Assembly: GCA_937925655.1 (NCBI GenBank)
Contig: CALAMC010000111.1
Location: forward strand, 40,868 to 104,867
DNA length: 64,000 nt
Direction: 5' to 3'
Source of the DNA: an uncultured candidate division Zixibacteria bacterium
GTDB taxonomy: Bacteria > Zixibacteria > MSB-5A5 > GN15 > PGXB01
This document shows, one piece after another, positions 1-9,845 of this stretch; positions within the stretch are counted from its first letter, which is position 1; every line of letters begins with the position of its first letter. The translations under genes and the position numbers were made by a program. The notes under the pieces are model-generated. The model was not told the DNA's origin. It saw nothing but the letters and a program-made list of their open reading frames with translations, and did not search any database.

Positions 1-1
1 C

Positions 2-574
2 CCGGCGTTCGGCGATTACCAGATATATAACGTCCTGGCCGGGGCGGCGGTCTGTCGTGAGCTCGGCTTTTTCCCGACCGAAGAAGAATTGAATAACTTG
101 AATTTCAATCGAACATTGCATCGGGGGCAGATCCGGCATTTTGGCGATTTGACCGTCATCGACGACTGCTACAACGCCAACCCGGTCTCGATGAGTTCGG
201 GTTTAAGATCCTTTCGGCGTTATGTCGATGACGCCGGGGGTGTTTATAACCGAAGCATTGTCGTATTGGGCGATATGCTGGAGCTCGGCCCCGGCGAAGT
301 GGAATTTCACCGCGTCATCGGCAAAATTATTCCGGAATTGAAGTTTGATCTGGTCTGTACTGTCGGTAAATTGTCCGCTCATATCGGGACGGCAGCCGTC
401 GCGGCAGGGTTCGATAAAGCCAGAGTACATCATTTCACCGACGCCGATGCGGCCGGTGAATTTATGATAGGCAATTCCTTGAGGGGGGATATTGCCTATC
501 TAAAGGCATCGCGCGGTATAGCGCTGGAAAAAATATTCGACGTTTTGAAGGAAAGGGCGGCACAGCAGAACTGA
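2..574 (+). CDS. murF: UDP-N-acetylmuramoyl-tripeptide--D-Ala-D-Ala ligase, C-terminal part (partial at window start)
   Basis: MurF adds D-Ala-D-Ala to UDP-MurNAc-tripeptide, the last cytoplasmic ligation of peptidoglycan precursor synthesis. The reading frame is open to the left edge, so only about the last 190 residues are present and the ATP-binding N-terminal part lies outside the window. Visible Mur ligase features are a YQIYNVLAGAAV stretch (the usual G-x-H-N-x-x-N-x-L-A-A position), DDCYNANPVSM and VLGDMLELG, all typical of the MurF central and C-terminal domains. An internal TTG would give a shorter product, but the conserved sequence upstream of it shows the gene starts further left. 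It is followed after one base by mraY. Confidence 0.93.
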   Translation, partial: PAFGDYQIYNVLAGAAVCRELGFFPTEEELNNLNFNRTLHRGQIRHFGDLTVIDDCYNANPVSMSSGLRSFRRYVDDAGGVYNRSIVVLGDMLELGPGEVEFHRVIGKIIPELKFDLVCTVGKLSAHIGTAAVAAGFDKARVHHFTDADAAGEFMIGNSLRGDIAYLKASRGIALEKIFDVLKERAAQQN

Positions 575-575
575 T

Positions 576-1664
576 ATGTTTTATCACCTATTTACACATC
601 TGGTTTCGTATGTGTCGGGTTTTAACCTGTTCCGATACATCACGTTTCGGGCGGCCTTTGCGACCATTACGGCCATTTTGATTTCGCTTTTTCTCGGACC
701 GTACTTCATACGATTGTTGAAAAAATACCAGGTTAAGGAAAAAATCCGCGCCGATGGTCCCAAGTCGCACCTGGTCAAAGCCGGGACACCGACGATGGGC
801 GGTTTAATTATTCTTTTCTCAATACTGATTCCAACTCTGCTCTGGGCCGATCTGACCAATTACTATATCCTGATGGTTCTGCTGGTGACGATGTGGCTGG
901 GGTTGATCGGGTTCATGGATGATTATCTCAAAGCCATCAAGCATCAGACCAAGGGCATGGTGGCGCGCAAGAAATTGATCGGGCAGATATCGCTGGGTCT
1001 TTTATTCGGGCTGCTTCTTATTTACATGCCACCCAATTCCAGTTTTGACGGCACGACCGATATCCCGTTTTTCAAAAATTACGTGCTTAATCTGGGGATA
1101 TTGTACATACCGTTCATCATCATCGTCCTGACGGGCGCCTCCAATGCCGTCAATTTGACCGATGGGTGCGACGGTCTGGCGATTGGTCTGTCGGGGATCG
1201 CCTTTGTGGTGTTCACCGCTTTTGCGTATTTGGCCGGGCGTGCGGATTTTTCGAGCTATTTGCAGATCGAGTACATTCCGGGCACCGGCGAGCTGGCCGT
1301 TCTGTGCGGTGCGGCGCTGGGTGCGGCGCTGGGATTTTTATGGTTCAACGCCAATCCGGCCGAAGTGTTCATGGGCGACACCGGGGCCCTGGCGTTGGGG
1401 GGAACGCTGGGAGCAATCGCCATACTCATTAAAAAGGAACTATTACTGGTGATTGTCGGCGGAGTGTTCGTGATTGAGGCCCTGTCGGTGATCGTCCAGA
1501 TCTTATCATACAGGTATCGCGGGGGAAAGCGCGTATTCAAGATGGCTCCGATACACCACCATTTTGAACTGCTCGGCTGGGCCGAGTCCAAGGTGGTAAT
1601 CCGTTTCTGGATAGTCGGCGCCCTTTTTGCACTGTTAACCTTAGCCACATTAAAAATACGATGA
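576..1664 (+). CDS. mraY: Phospho-N-acetylmuramoyl-pentapeptide-transferase
   Basis: Integral membrane enzyme that transfers phospho-MurNAc-pentapeptide to undecaprenyl phosphate, giving lipid I. At 362 residues it has family length and about ten hydrophobic segments. The catalytic aspartate pair is seen in FMDDYLK (D115/D116), with NLTDGCDGLA further on and the C-terminal PIHHHFELLGW signature. Its ATG lies one base after the murF stop. Its last codons overlap the murD start in an ATGA arrangement, which points to translational coupling within the dcw cluster. Confidence 0.97.
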   Translation: MFYHLFTHLVSYVSGFNLFRYITFRAAFATITAILISLFLGPYFIRLLKKYQVKEKIRADGPKSHLVKAGTPTMGGLIILFSILIPTLLWADLTNYYILMVLLVTMWLGLIGFMDDYLKAIKHQTKGMVARKKLIGQISLGLLFGLLLIYMPPNSSFDGTTDIPFFKNYVLNLGILYIPFIIIVLTGASNAVNLTDGCDGLAIGLSGIAFVVFTAFAYLAGRADFSSYLQIEYIPGTGELAVLCGAALGAALGFLWFNANPAEVFMGDTGALALGGTLGAIAILIKKELLLVIVGGVFVIEALSVIVQILSYRYRGGKRVFKMAPIHHHFELLGWAESKVVIRFWIVGALFALLTLATLKIR

Positions 1665-3055
1665 CGGCAAAAGAGAGAGTCAAAGGAAGAAAGATCGGCA
1701 TAGTGGGAATGGCCCGTTCGGGCATGGCGGCCGCCCGTTTGATTCGCAATCTCGGCGGGACGCCGTTCGTGACCGACACCAAAACGGTCGAGCAACTGAC
1801 GCAGGAAATCGCCGACCTCGAGGCGCTGCGGATCGACCATGAGTTCGGAGGCCACACCGACCGGATTCTGGAATCGGATTTTGTCATAATATCTCCCGGA
1901 GTTCCGCTGACCGCTCCGATAGTACAAAAGATCCAGCAGGCGGGGATTCCGATATTTTCGGAAATCGAGCTGGCCTCGTGGTACTGCCGGGCTCCCATTG
2001 TGGCCATTACCGGCAGTAATGGAAAAACCACGACGACGACGCTGGTCGGGGAAATTTTGGGCGCCGCCGGGTTGGCGGCGGTTGTTTGCGGTAATATCGG
2101 TTATCCGTTCTCCGATGCCGTGATTAATATCCCCGAAAACGGCGTGGCGGTGCTCGAGGTTTCCAGCTTTCAGCTGGAGTTGATCGAGGAATTCCGCCCG
2201 CATATCGCCATGATTTTGAACCTGACGCCGGATCATCTGGACCGCTACGAGGATTTCGCGGGGTACTGCAAGGCCAAGTATCGCATCGCCGAGAACATGC
2301 AGGACAATGACTGGCTTATTTTGAATGCCGATGACCATGTGATCAGTCAAAACGGCATAAAGACCAAAGCTCAAAAGATACACTTTTCGATAACCCGCAC
2401 TCTGCCGGCCGGGGTCTTTCAGAGGGGAGAGACACTGGTCGGCAGTGTGGGCAGTGAAAAGACGCCCATTATTGACGTCAAGGATATTCGCATCCCCGGA
2501 CCGCATAACCTCCAGAACGCGGCAGCCGCGGCGCTGGCGGCGCTTCTGCTGGGGGTCGAACCGCGGATTATTGGCGAGAGTTTGCGTATTTTTCCCGGAG
2601 TCGAGCACCGCATGGAGGCGGTCGATACCGTCGCGGGAATTCGATTCATCAACGATTCCAAAGCGACCAATGTCGATTCCGTCTGTTATGCTCTGCGCTC
2701 GGTGGATGCGCCGGTGGTGCTCATCGCCGGGGGCCGCGAGAAGGGGGGCAGTTACGCCCCGATCATCGACGTCGGCAAGGGCAAGATAAAGGAAATCGTA
2801 CTGATCGGCGAGGGTCGCGAAAATATGTTCGAGGCATTAGGCAAGTCTTTTCCGGTGCAGTTCGCGTCGAGTATGGAGGAAGCGGTGACGACGGCATTCG
2901 GGGCCGCCTCCCCGGGCGAAATTGTCATGCTTTCGCCGGCCTGTGCCAGTTTCGACATGTTTCGTAATTATGAGCACCGCGGCGAAATATTCAAGAAAGC
3001 CGTGGCCAAATTGAAGACCGAAAAACCGGATATGGCGGAGAACTCGACTCGGTAA
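1661..3055 (+). CDS. murD: UDP-N-acetylmuramoyl-L-alanine--D-glutamate ligase
   Basis: Cytoplasmic Mur ligase that adds D-glutamate to UDP-MurNAc-L-Ala. The protein is 464 residues with the family order: Rossmann-like N-terminus (GIVGMARSGMAAARL), ATP-binding P-loop GSNGKTTTTTL near residue 118, the NLTPDHLDRY segment, and a C-terminal ligase domain with FINDSKATN and the late LSPACASFDMF motif. The ATG overlaps the mraY stop. A seven-base gap leads to ftsW. Confidence 0.97.
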   Translation: MTAKERVKGRKIGIVGMARSGMAAARLIRNLGGTPFVTDTKTVEQLTQEIADLEALRIDHEFGGHTDRILESDFVIISPGVPLTAPIVQKIQQAGIPIFSEIELASWYCRAPIVAITGSNGKTTTTTLVGEILGAAGLAAVVCGNIGYPFSDAVINIPENGVAVLEVSSFQLELIEEFRPHIAMILNLTPDHLDRYEDFAGYCKAKYRIAENMQDNDWLILNADDHVISQNGIKTKAQKIHFSITRTLPAGVFQRGETLVGSVGSEKTPIIDVKDIRIPGPHNLQNAAAAALAALLLGVEPRIIGESLRIFPGVEHRMEAVDTVAGIRFINDSKATNVDSVCYALRSVDAPVVLIAGGREKGGSYAPIIDVGKGKIKEIVLIGEGRENMFEALGKSFPVQFASSMEEAVTTAFGAASPGEIVMLSPACASFDMFRNYEHRGEIFKKAVAKLKTEKPDMAENSTR

Positions 3056-3062
3056 AACCGTT

Positions 3063-4142
3063 ATGGATCGCAAATTGCTATACAGCGCCGCCGGGCTGGT
3101 CCTGATCGGAATGGTGATGGTGTATTCATCGTCATGCATCATGGCCGAGAGCCGTTTCGGGTCGCAGTTTTATTTCGTGAAGCGGCAGGTGATGTGGCTT
3201 ATTATGGCCCTTGTTGTCGGCTGGGGCATCTATCGTCTCGATCTGAAGAAATTGTCGGTGTATTCGGTCCCGGCGGTGATGGTCATGCTGGCGCTTCTGG
3301 CCCTGGTTTTCATCATGCCCGCCCGCAACGGGTCGCATCGCTGGATTTTTATCGGGCCGTTTTCGCTGCAACCCTCGGAAATTTTCAAGCTGATAGTGCT
3401 GTACTATCTGGCCTTTTCCCTGTCGCAGAAAAAAAGGGATATAACCGATTTCAAGCAGATATTGTACCCCTATGCGCCGCTGATCGGCGGGGGATTGGCA
3501 TTAATAATATTCGAACCGGGTCTGGGTTCGGCTTTGACCATCGGTTTGTCCATCCTTGTCGTCTTTTTCCTGGCCGGGATACGCCTGTTGCACCTGGCGG
3601 CATTGACGGTCCCGCTGACATCGATGGTGGCTTTTCTGGTTTTCGTGGTCGGCTATAAGAAGGCGCGGGTTATGGATTATCTGGCTGCGGTTCAGGACCC
3701 GCTGGCCGGAAGCTATCAGGTCAAACAGGCGGTATTGACGCTCGGTGCCGGGCAGATATTCGGGGCCGGGGTGGCCGACGGTCGCCAGAAATTATTCTTT
3801 CTGCCGTACCCTCACACCGATTTCATTTTTGCGACTATCGGTGAAGAATTGGGTTTTGTCGGCCTGATGGCAATACTGACCCTGTTCTATATAATTATCT
3901 GGCGGGGTTGGAAGATAACCATGTACCAGCCGGATCGTTTCGGTTATCTTCTGGGAGCAGGGATCACCGCGACCATTTTCATTGCGGTCATAATAAATGT
4001 CGGGGTGGTGACGTCGTTGCTTCCCACGACCGGTATTCCTCTGCCGTTTTTATCGTACGGGGGTACGTCGCTTCTGGTTTCCATCGCGTCCGTGGCGGTA
4101 TTGCTCAATCTGTCACGCCGCAAGGGGGTGCGGGTGCGATGA
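3063..4142 (+). CDS. ftsW: Lipid II polymerase FtsW (SEDS family)
   Basis: Polytopic membrane protein of the SEDS family. FtsW is the septal peptidoglycan glycosyltransferase acting with a class B penicillin-binding protein. The protein is 359 residues with about ten hydrophobic segments. It carries the SEDS signatures QPSEIFK, FEPGLGSA, the extracellular YQVKQAVLTLGAGQIFG region with DFIFATIGEELG, and the C-terminal TTGIPLPFLSYGGTS. Position between murD and murG favours FtsW over RodA. Its stop overlaps the murG start (ATGA). Confidence 0.95.
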   Translation: MDRKLLYSAAGLVLIGMVMVYSSSCIMAESRFGSQFYFVKRQVMWLIMALVVGWGIYRLDLKKLSVYSVPAVMVMLALLALVFIMPARNGSHRWIFIGPFSLQPSEIFKLIVLYYLAFSLSQKKRDITDFKQILYPYAPLIGGGLALIIFEPGLGSALTIGLSILVVFFLAGIRLLHLAALTVPLTSMVAFLVFVVGYKKARVMDYLAAVQDPLAGSYQVKQAVLTLGAGQIFGAGVADGRQKLFFLPYPHTDFIFATIGEELGFVGLMAILTLFYIIIWRGWKITMYQPDRFGYLLGAGITATIFIAVIINVGVVTSLLPTTGIPLPFLSYGGTSLLVSIASVAVLLNLSRRKGVRVR

Positions 4143-5263
4143 AAACATTCAAGGCCATATTCGCGGGGGGGGGCACCGGGGGACACCTGTTTCCGGCCCT
4201 GACCATTGCTTCGGCCCTGAAGGAAAGACTGGAGCCGGAATATAAGACAGAATTCAGATTTGTGGGGACCAAGCGCGGTCTGGAATACCGCATGAAAGAA
4301 ACTCTGGGTTACCCGCTTATAATATTGAGCGTGCGCGGATTCATGCGTTCGGCCATACTCTCGAACATTGTTTTTCCGTTCGTACTGTTCTGGGCGTACG
4401 TTCGGTCGATATTTATTTTGCGGCGTTTCGACCCCGACATTGTCATCGGCACCGGCGGGTATGTCATGGGGCCAGTGCTCATGGCGGCCATTACACTGAA
4501 TATGACGCGGGTCATACAGGAGCAAAATTCCTATCCGGGGGTAACGACCAGGACGCTGGCCAAAAAGGTTTTCAAAGTGTTTCTGGGTTTTGCCGACGCC
4601 AAAAAATATCTGCCCGAGTGCGATACGATGGTGACCGGCAACCCGATTCGCCGGAGCATCGGGCGGGCCGACCGCAAGGATGCGATGGCATACTTCGGTT
4701 TGGATGAAAATAAAAAGACGGTACTCGTCCTCGGCGGCAGTCAGGGAGCTTTAAGCATCAATCAAAATGTATTGCGCCATCTGGATGATTTAGGGGATGG
4801 CATTCAGCTGGTCTGGCAAACGGGGGAGAGGGCTTACACGGAGGTGACCGCACAGGCGGGCGGCAGGGTCTCCGGCCGCGCCCTTTTCGCCTTTACCGAC
4901 AAAATCGAGCTCGCCTACGCCGCCGCGGACCTGGTAATAGCGCGGTCCGGGGCCTTGACCCTGGCCGAAATCGAAGCCGCCGGTCTTCCGGCCATATTGA
5001 TTCCGTTTCCGTACGCGACGGCCGACCACCAGCGAAAAAACGCACAATCATTTGTCGCGGCTGGAGCGGCGGTGCTGGTCGATGATGAACAACTGGGGGA
5101 AGTCAGTCTTCCGGCCATGGCGCGGGGGATTCTGGACTCGGATAAACTGGAGACCATGAAAAATTGTGTACGTAAGATGCGAGAGGAACGTTCGAAACCG
5201 GCGGCGGATGTGATCGTCGATTACATCCTGCAATTGAGCGGCGTGACAAAGGAGACAGCGTGA
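4139..5263 (+). CDS. murG: UDP-GlcNAc--undecaprenyl-PP-MurNAc-pentapeptide GlcNAc transferase
   Basis: Peripheral membrane GT-B glycosyltransferase that converts lipid I to lipid II. I place the start at the ATG overlapping the ftsW stop, giving 374 residues. A longer open frame runs further upstream, but it lies within ftsW and lacks homology-like content. The N-terminus holds the glycine-rich GGGTGGHLFPA loop; VLGGSQGA and the SGALTLAEI segment with ADHQRKNA are the C-terminal donor-binding motifs. The end overlaps the GTG start of murC. Confidence 0.96.
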   Translation: MKTFKAIFAGGGTGGHLFPALTIASALKERLEPEYKTEFRFVGTKRGLEYRMKETLGYPLIILSVRGFMRSAILSNIVFPFVLFWAYVRSIFILRRFDPDIVIGTGGYVMGPVLMAAITLNMTRVIQEQNSYPGVTTRTLAKKVFKVFLGFADAKKYLPECDTMVTGNPIRRSIGRADRKDAMAYFGLDENKKTVLVLGGSQGALSINQNVLRHLDDLGDGIQLVWQTGERAYTEVTAQAGGRVSGRALFAFTDKIELAYAAADLVIARSGALTLAEIEAAGLPAILIPFPYATADHQRKNAQSFVAAGAAVLVDDEQLGEVSLPAMARGILDSDKLETMKNCVRKMREERSKPAADVIVDYILQLSGVTKETA

Positions 5264-6681
5264 TACATGAAACCGCAACCGTCCCAAAATTCGAGAACGA
5301 CACGGTGATATTTGGAAGATACAAGAGACTCCATCTGGTTGGGGTTGGTGGAGCGGGGATGTCCGGCATGGCCGAGATTTTGAACAATCTCGGCTATGCC
5401 GTGACCGGCTCGGATAACTCGCCCAGCGAAATCACCGAGCACCTCGAAGAGCTTGGCATTACGGTACATAAGGGCCACGCGGGCGTCAATCTGGGGGAGG
5501 CCGACGTCGTGGTCATTTCGTCGGCGGTTTCCGAGGACAATCCCGAAGTCGTGGAAGCGAACCGGCGCGGGATTCCGATTATCAAGCGGGCGGAAATGCT
5601 CGGAGAGTTGATGCGTCTCAAGTTTTCCATCGGTATCGCGGGAACGCACGGCAAAACGACGACGACCAGCATGATCGGCAAAATCCTGACCGACGCCAAT
5701 CTGGATCCGACCGTCATCGTCGGGGGCGTGGTTATGGGTAAGGGGACCGGGGCTTCCTTGGGCAAAGGTCAGTACATGGTGGCCGAGGCCGATGAGTATG
5801 ACCGGTCGTTTTTGAAAATGTTTCCCTCGGTCGCGGTCGTTTTGAACATCGAGCCCGATCATCTGGAATGTTATGACGATCTGGCGCATCTGGAAAACTC
5901 GTTTCTGGAATATATGAATCGGACACCGTTTTACGGTGAGGTGGTTTTTTGCGCCGACGACCCGGCTCTGACGCGTCTGGCGCCGCGTATCAAGCGATCG
6001 AAAGCCACCTTCGGGTTGAATGAAAACGCCGACTATCGCGCCGTTGATATCACATCCGGTCAGGGCCGATCGCGTTTCGGAGTCATGAATAAAGGAGAGA
6101 TGCTCGGCTATCTGGATATCCGTGTTCCGGGCCGCCACAACGTTCTTAACGCTCTGGCGGCGACGGCGACGGCGATAGAGCTTGAAATCCCTTTTGAAAT
6201 CGTAGCCGATTCACTGCGCGAATTCGGCGGGGTGGTGCGGCGGTTTGAGATCAAGGGTCTGGTCGATGATATCATGGTTGTTGACGACTACGCCCATCAC
6301 CCGACCGAACTCAAGGCCACATTGAGTACGGCCAAAGACTATTATGATCGCCGGGTGATTGCCGTCTTCCAACCGCACCTGTATAGCCGCACGAGACAAT
6401 TTTACCGTGAATTCGCCGAGGTTCTGCAACTGGCCGACATGGCGTTTGTCGTGGATATATATCCCGCTCGCGAAAAGCCGTTGCCCGGCGTCACTTCAAA
6501 AATGATAGCCGAATGGGCCGAAGAGAAGAAGATGAAAAAAATCGGTTACCTCGGAGCCTGGGAAAGGGCCGTCGATAAAATCGTCGGACTGGCCCGGCCG
6601 GGCGACATGATTATCAATATCGGCGCGGGGAGCATTTATCGCATCAATCCGATAATTCTGCAGAAGTTGAGTGAGAGATGA
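5260..6681 (+). CDS. murC: UDP-N-acetylmuramate--L-alanine ligase
   Basis: First amino-acid ligase of the peptidoglycan precursor pathway, adding L-Ala to UDP-MurNAc. The start is a GTG overlapping the murG stop (GTGA); the nearby ATG is out of frame. At 473 residues it has the N-terminal nucleotide loop HLVGVGGAGMSGMA, the ATP loop GTHGKTTTTSMIG, NIEPDHLECYDD, and DDYAHHPTE. In many dcw clusters murB and ddl follow murC; here ftsQ follows directly. Confidence 0.97.
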   Translation: MIHETATVPKFENDTVIFGRYKRLHLVGVGGAGMSGMAEILNNLGYAVTGSDNSPSEITEHLEELGITVHKGHAGVNLGEADVVVISSAVSEDNPEVVEANRRGIPIIKRAEMLGELMRLKFSIGIAGTHGKTTTTSMIGKILTDANLDPTVIVGGVVMGKGTGASLGKGQYMVAEADEYDRSFLKMFPSVAVVLNIEPDHLECYDDLAHLENSFLEYMNRTPFYGEVVFCADDPALTRLAPRIKRSKATFGLNENADYRAVDITSGQGRSRFGVMNKGEMLGYLDIRVPGRHNVLNALAATATAIELEIPFEIVADSLREFGGVVRRFEIKGLVDDIMVVDDYAHHPTELKATLSTAKDYYDRRVIAVFQPHLYSRTRQFYREFAEVLQLADMAFVVDIYPAREKPLPGVTSKMIAEWAEEKKMKKIGYLGAWERAVDKIVGLARPGDMIINIGAGSIYRINPIILQKLSER

Positions 6682-7394
6682 ATTTCAGGGTAAGAAAACC
6701 ATTTGTGTACCTGATGCTTGCCACGGTCCTGATGGGTGGGGCGGTGGCGGCCGGGCGATATATGGACGCTTTCAAATTGAAGGAAGTGCATATCACACCG
6801 GCCAAACTTTATACCAATGAAAAAGTGTTAAAACATGAAATCGGGATGAATATGCTGACCCTGCCGCTGGACAGGATTACGGAGAAAATACTGGCCGAAG
6901 CGGACGTGTACCGGGTCGATATCGACTTCAGACTGCCGGGGACGCTGGTAATTCAACTGAACAATGTCAAGCCGCTGGCGCTGTTGCTGGCTCGTGACGG
7001 CCGGACGCTGTACTGTCTGGATAATAACGGAGTCGTCTATAAACACGATTATGAAACGTATGGCCTCGACTATCCCATTATAACGGGTATTAACGATTAT
7101 AAATTGCACGGTCGTATTCGGGATACGAGAGTTACGCCGCTTCTGGAACAATTGATTAAGGTGCAAAATACCGATATGGATTCATACCTGGCGGTTTCGA
7201 CCATCGACTTGTCCGACGCGGATAAAGTCATTCTGTATATCGAGGGCCTGCCGTTTATGGTATTGACCGATGCGGGATCGTTACATAAGAGCCTGACCAA
7301 ACTCAAGATATTTATGATGGGTCACAATCATGACCTGACGAAAATAAAGCAGCTGGATTTACGGACGGACGGTTTAATCATAGCGGTGAATTAA
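6678..7394 (+). CDS. ftsQ: Cell division protein FtsQ/DivIB
   Basis: Bitopic membrane protein linking early and late divisome proteins. The protein is 238 residues: short cytoplasmic N-terminus, one hydrophobic segment at about residues 10-27, then a POTRA-type region (KEVHITPAKLYTNEKVL) and a FtsQ-type beta domain (ADVYRVDIDFRLPGTLVIQL, cited in part). Sequence conservation in this family is low, so the call leans on architecture and position between murC and ftsA. The ATG overlaps the murC stop. Confidence 0.88.
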   Translation: MNFRVRKPFVYLMLATVLMGGAVAAGRYMDAFKLKEVHITPAKLYTNEKVLKHEIGMNMLTLPLDRITEKILAEADVYRVDIDFRLPGTLVIQLNNVKPLALLLARDGRTLYCLDNNGVVYKHDYETYGLDYPIITGINDYKLHGRIRDTRVTPLLEQLIKVQNTDMDSYLAVSTIDLSDADKVILYIEGLPFMVLTDAGSLHKSLTKLKIFMMGHNHDLTKIKQLDLRTDGLIIAVN

Positions 7395-7395
7395 T

Positions 7396-8619
7396 ATGTC
7401 GGAAACGAGAATTATAACGGGCATAGACATCGGGACGACGACTATCCGGACGCTGATCGCCGAGAGCGATGATCGGGGTGACCCGGTTTTCATCGGCATC
7501 GGCACGGCTCCTGCGGCCGGACTGCGGCGCGGGGTCGTGGTCAGCATGGAAAAAACGGTGGAGGCCATCTCCAAAGCGGTGCAGGACGCCGAACTCATGG
7601 CCCAGATGAACATCGACTCGGCCGTGGCGGGCATCACCGGCGACCATATCAAATCGATCAACAGCCAGGGGGTCATCGCCATTTCGCGGACCGATAATGA
7701 AATCGGCGAGAAGGACGTCACCAAAGCCATCGAGGCGGCCAGCGCCGTCCCCATTCCCAACGACCGGGAGATAATTCACGTCCTGCCGCAGATATATACG
7801 ATCGACGAACAGTCGGGTATCAAGAACCCGGTCGGTATGACCGGCGTCCGACTGGAAGTGGAAGTGCATATCGTGACGGCGGCGGTCACATCGGCCCGAA
7901 ACGTGTATCGGTCCATCGAGCGCTGTGAAATCGCCGTGGATCATCTGGTGCAACAATCGCTGGCTTCGGCCTACGCCAATATCAGTGCCGAGGAAGAAGA
8001 TATGGGGGTGGCCCTGATCGACATCGGCGGCGACCTGACCGACGTGGCCGTCTTTTTTGACGGTTCAGTGCGTCACACGGCGGTCGTGCCGCTGGGCGGG
8101 CGCAATGTCACCAATGATATTACCATCGGCTTGCGGACGTCGCTGGAGCAGGCGGAGAGCCTCAAAAATATGTATGGCTCGGCGTTGACGTCGCTGGTAG
8201 ACGCCGAGGAGATGATGGAAGTGCCCACGGCCGTGGGGCGCGAGCCGAGACAGATTTCGCGCAATGTGCTGGCCTCGATTATAGAGCCGCGGATGGAGGA
8301 AATTCTGTCGCTGGCCCAACGCGAGATTAAAAAGGCGGGGGCGATTGACCCACTGGCGGCGGGAGCGGTTTTGACCGGGGGCGGGGCCCGTCTGCCGGGA
8401 GTGGTCGAATTGGCCGAACAGATTCTTGATATGCCGGTTAAAGTCGGCCGCTCGTCCGGCATCGAAGGCCTTCCGGAAAACCTGCGGACTCCGGATTATG
8501 CCACTGTCATCGGGCTGGTGCTCTATGGTCATCGCCACGGCACCGGCAAGACGGTGGCCAAAGGCGGCCTTAAGGGACTGATAAAGAAAATGGAGAACTG
8601 GATTTCGAAGAATTTTTAA
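7396..8619 (+). CDS. ftsA: Cell division protein FtsA
   Basis: Actin-like ATPase that anchors FtsZ to the membrane and recruits divisome proteins. The 407-residue protein begins with the phosphate-1 loop GIDIGTTTIRTLI, has the family-specific 1C subdomain, the phosphate-2 loop LIDIGGDLTDVAVF and the adenosine motif VLTGGGARLPGV. The C-terminus ends with a basic amphipathic stretch (LKGLIKKMENWISKNF), the usual membrane-targeting helix. It starts one base after ftsQ and precedes ftsZ. Confidence 0.96.
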   Translation: MSETRIITGIDIGTTTIRTLIAESDDRGDPVFIGIGTAPAAGLRRGVVVSMEKTVEAISKAVQDAELMAQMNIDSAVAGITGDHIKSINSQGVIAISRTDNEIGEKDVTKAIEAASAVPIPNDREIIHVLPQIYTIDEQSGIKNPVGMTGVRLEVEVHIVTAAVTSARNVYRSIERCEIAVDHLVQQSLASAYANISAEEEDMGVALIDIGGDLTDVAVFFDGSVRHTAVVPLGGRNVTNDITIGLRTSLEQAESLKNMYGSALTSLVDAEEMMEVPTAVGREPRQISRNVLASIIEPRMEEILSLAQREIKKAGAIDPLAAGAVLTGGGARLPGVVELAEQILDMPVKVGRSSGIEGLPENLRTPDYATVIGLVLYGHRHGTGKTVAKGGLKGLIKKMENWISKNF

Positions 8620-8636
8620 TATCATGGAGGATACCA

Positions 8637-9818
8637 ATGGAAGAAGGAAACATCAGATTCACGTTTGACGATGATCTGAACAATTACGCCCGCATCAAAG
8701 TTGTGGGCGTGGGGGGCGCCGGCGGCAACGCCGTCAACAGGATGATCGAAGCCGGGCTTTTGGGTGTGGAATTCGTGGCCATCAACACCGACGCTCAGGT
8801 GCTGGAAACCAATCGGGCCAGTAAAAAGATTCAAATCGGGAAGCGCCTGACCAAAGGGTTGGGGGCCGGGGCCAATCCCGACATTGGTCGCCGGGCGGTC
8901 GAGGAGGACCGGGATGAGATTTGTGAAGTATTAAGCGGGGCGGATATGGTTTTTATCGCCGCCGGGATGGGCGGCGGGACGGGAACCGGGGCGGCTCCGG
9001 TCGTGGCCGAAATCGCCCGCCAGCAGGGGGCCCTGACGGTCGCCATTGTCACTCGACCCTTTACTTTTGAAGGACAGCGGCGTCTTGATAAGGCGGAAAA
9101 AGGTCTCAAAGAACTGCAGGAAAAGGCGGATACGCTGATCAGTATCGCCAATGACCGTCTTATCGAAATCGTCGATGAGAAGACCACCCTGACCAATGCC
9201 TTCATGTTCGCCGACGAGGTGTTGCATCAGGCCACCAAAGGCATAAGCGATTTGATAACCATACCGGGCCTGATCAATTGCGATTTCGCCGACGTACGCA
9301 CCGTCATGATGGAGCGCGGTGAAGCGTTAATGTGTACCGGTTACGGTGAAGGCGAGGGCCGGGCGGAGAAGGCCGCAGGCGATGCGATTTCATCGCCATT
9401 GCTCGAAAACGTTTCGATATCCGGGGCCAAAGGTGTGTTGATAAACGTCACCGGCGGGGAAGACATGACCTTGTTCGACGTGAACAAGGCGACGTCGATA
9501 ATCTATCAGGCGGCCGGGGCGGAAGCCAATATCATTTTCGGCGCCGTGATCGACCCGCATATGAAAGATAAAATGCGCGTGACGGTTATCGCCACCGGCT
9601 TCGGTTCGGTGGTGGAGAGGCTGGCGGAGAAAGAAGAGGAAGCCGAGATTATCGCCCGCAGCCAGCCGGGCAAAGTTATGTCGCTGTTTCCGGATGAATC
9701 CCATTTCCCGGTGCGTAAAGTCGCCGGAGGTAACAACGGCGGCCGGAGCCGTATGCCCGCCTTCGACGATGATAATAGACAAATACCCGCTTATATCCGG
9801 CGGTTAGAAGACAACTAA
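8637..9818 (+). CDS. ftsZ: Cell division GTPase FtsZ
   Basis: Tubulin-like GTPase forming the division ring. The protein is 393 residues with the tubulin signature GMGGGTGTGAAPV, the N-terminal KVVGVGGAGGNAVNRM loop, NTDAQVL, and the T7-loop region NCDFADVRTVM. A short acidic/basic linker leads to a conserved C-terminal peptide, QIPAYIRR, the docking site for FtsA. A GGAGG ribosome binding site precedes the ATG. It is the last gene of the dcw cluster here. Confidence 0.98.
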   Translation: MEEGNIRFTFDDDLNNYARIKVVGVGGAGGNAVNRMIEAGLLGVEFVAINTDAQVLETNRASKKIQIGKRLTKGLGAGANPDIGRRAVEEDRDEICEVLSGADMVFIAAGMGGGTGTGAAPVVAEIARQQGALTVAIVTRPFTFEGQRRLDKAEKGLKELQEKADTLISIANDRLIEIVDEKTTLTNAFMFADEVLHQATKGISDLITIPGLINCDFADVRTVMMERGEALMCTGYGEGEGRAEKAAGDAISSPLLENVSISGAKGVLINVTGGEDMTLFDVNKATSIIYQAAGAEANIIFGAVIDPHMKDKMRVTVIATGFGSVVERLAEKEEEAEIIARSQPGKVMSLFPDESHFPVRKVAGGNNGGRSRMPAFDDDNRQIPAYIRRLEDN

Positions 9819-9845
9819 GGATCTTCCCACTTGGTTCCTCCACAA

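Noticed and set aside
1256..2608. Long open frame on the minus strand across mraY/murD
   Set aside because: It is antisense to two well-conserved genes and its translation shows no domain; a composition shadow.
3908..4138. N-terminal extension of murG
   Set aside because: It lies inside ftsW in another frame; the ATG overlapping the ftsW stop fits MurG length and the N-terminal GGGTGGH loop.
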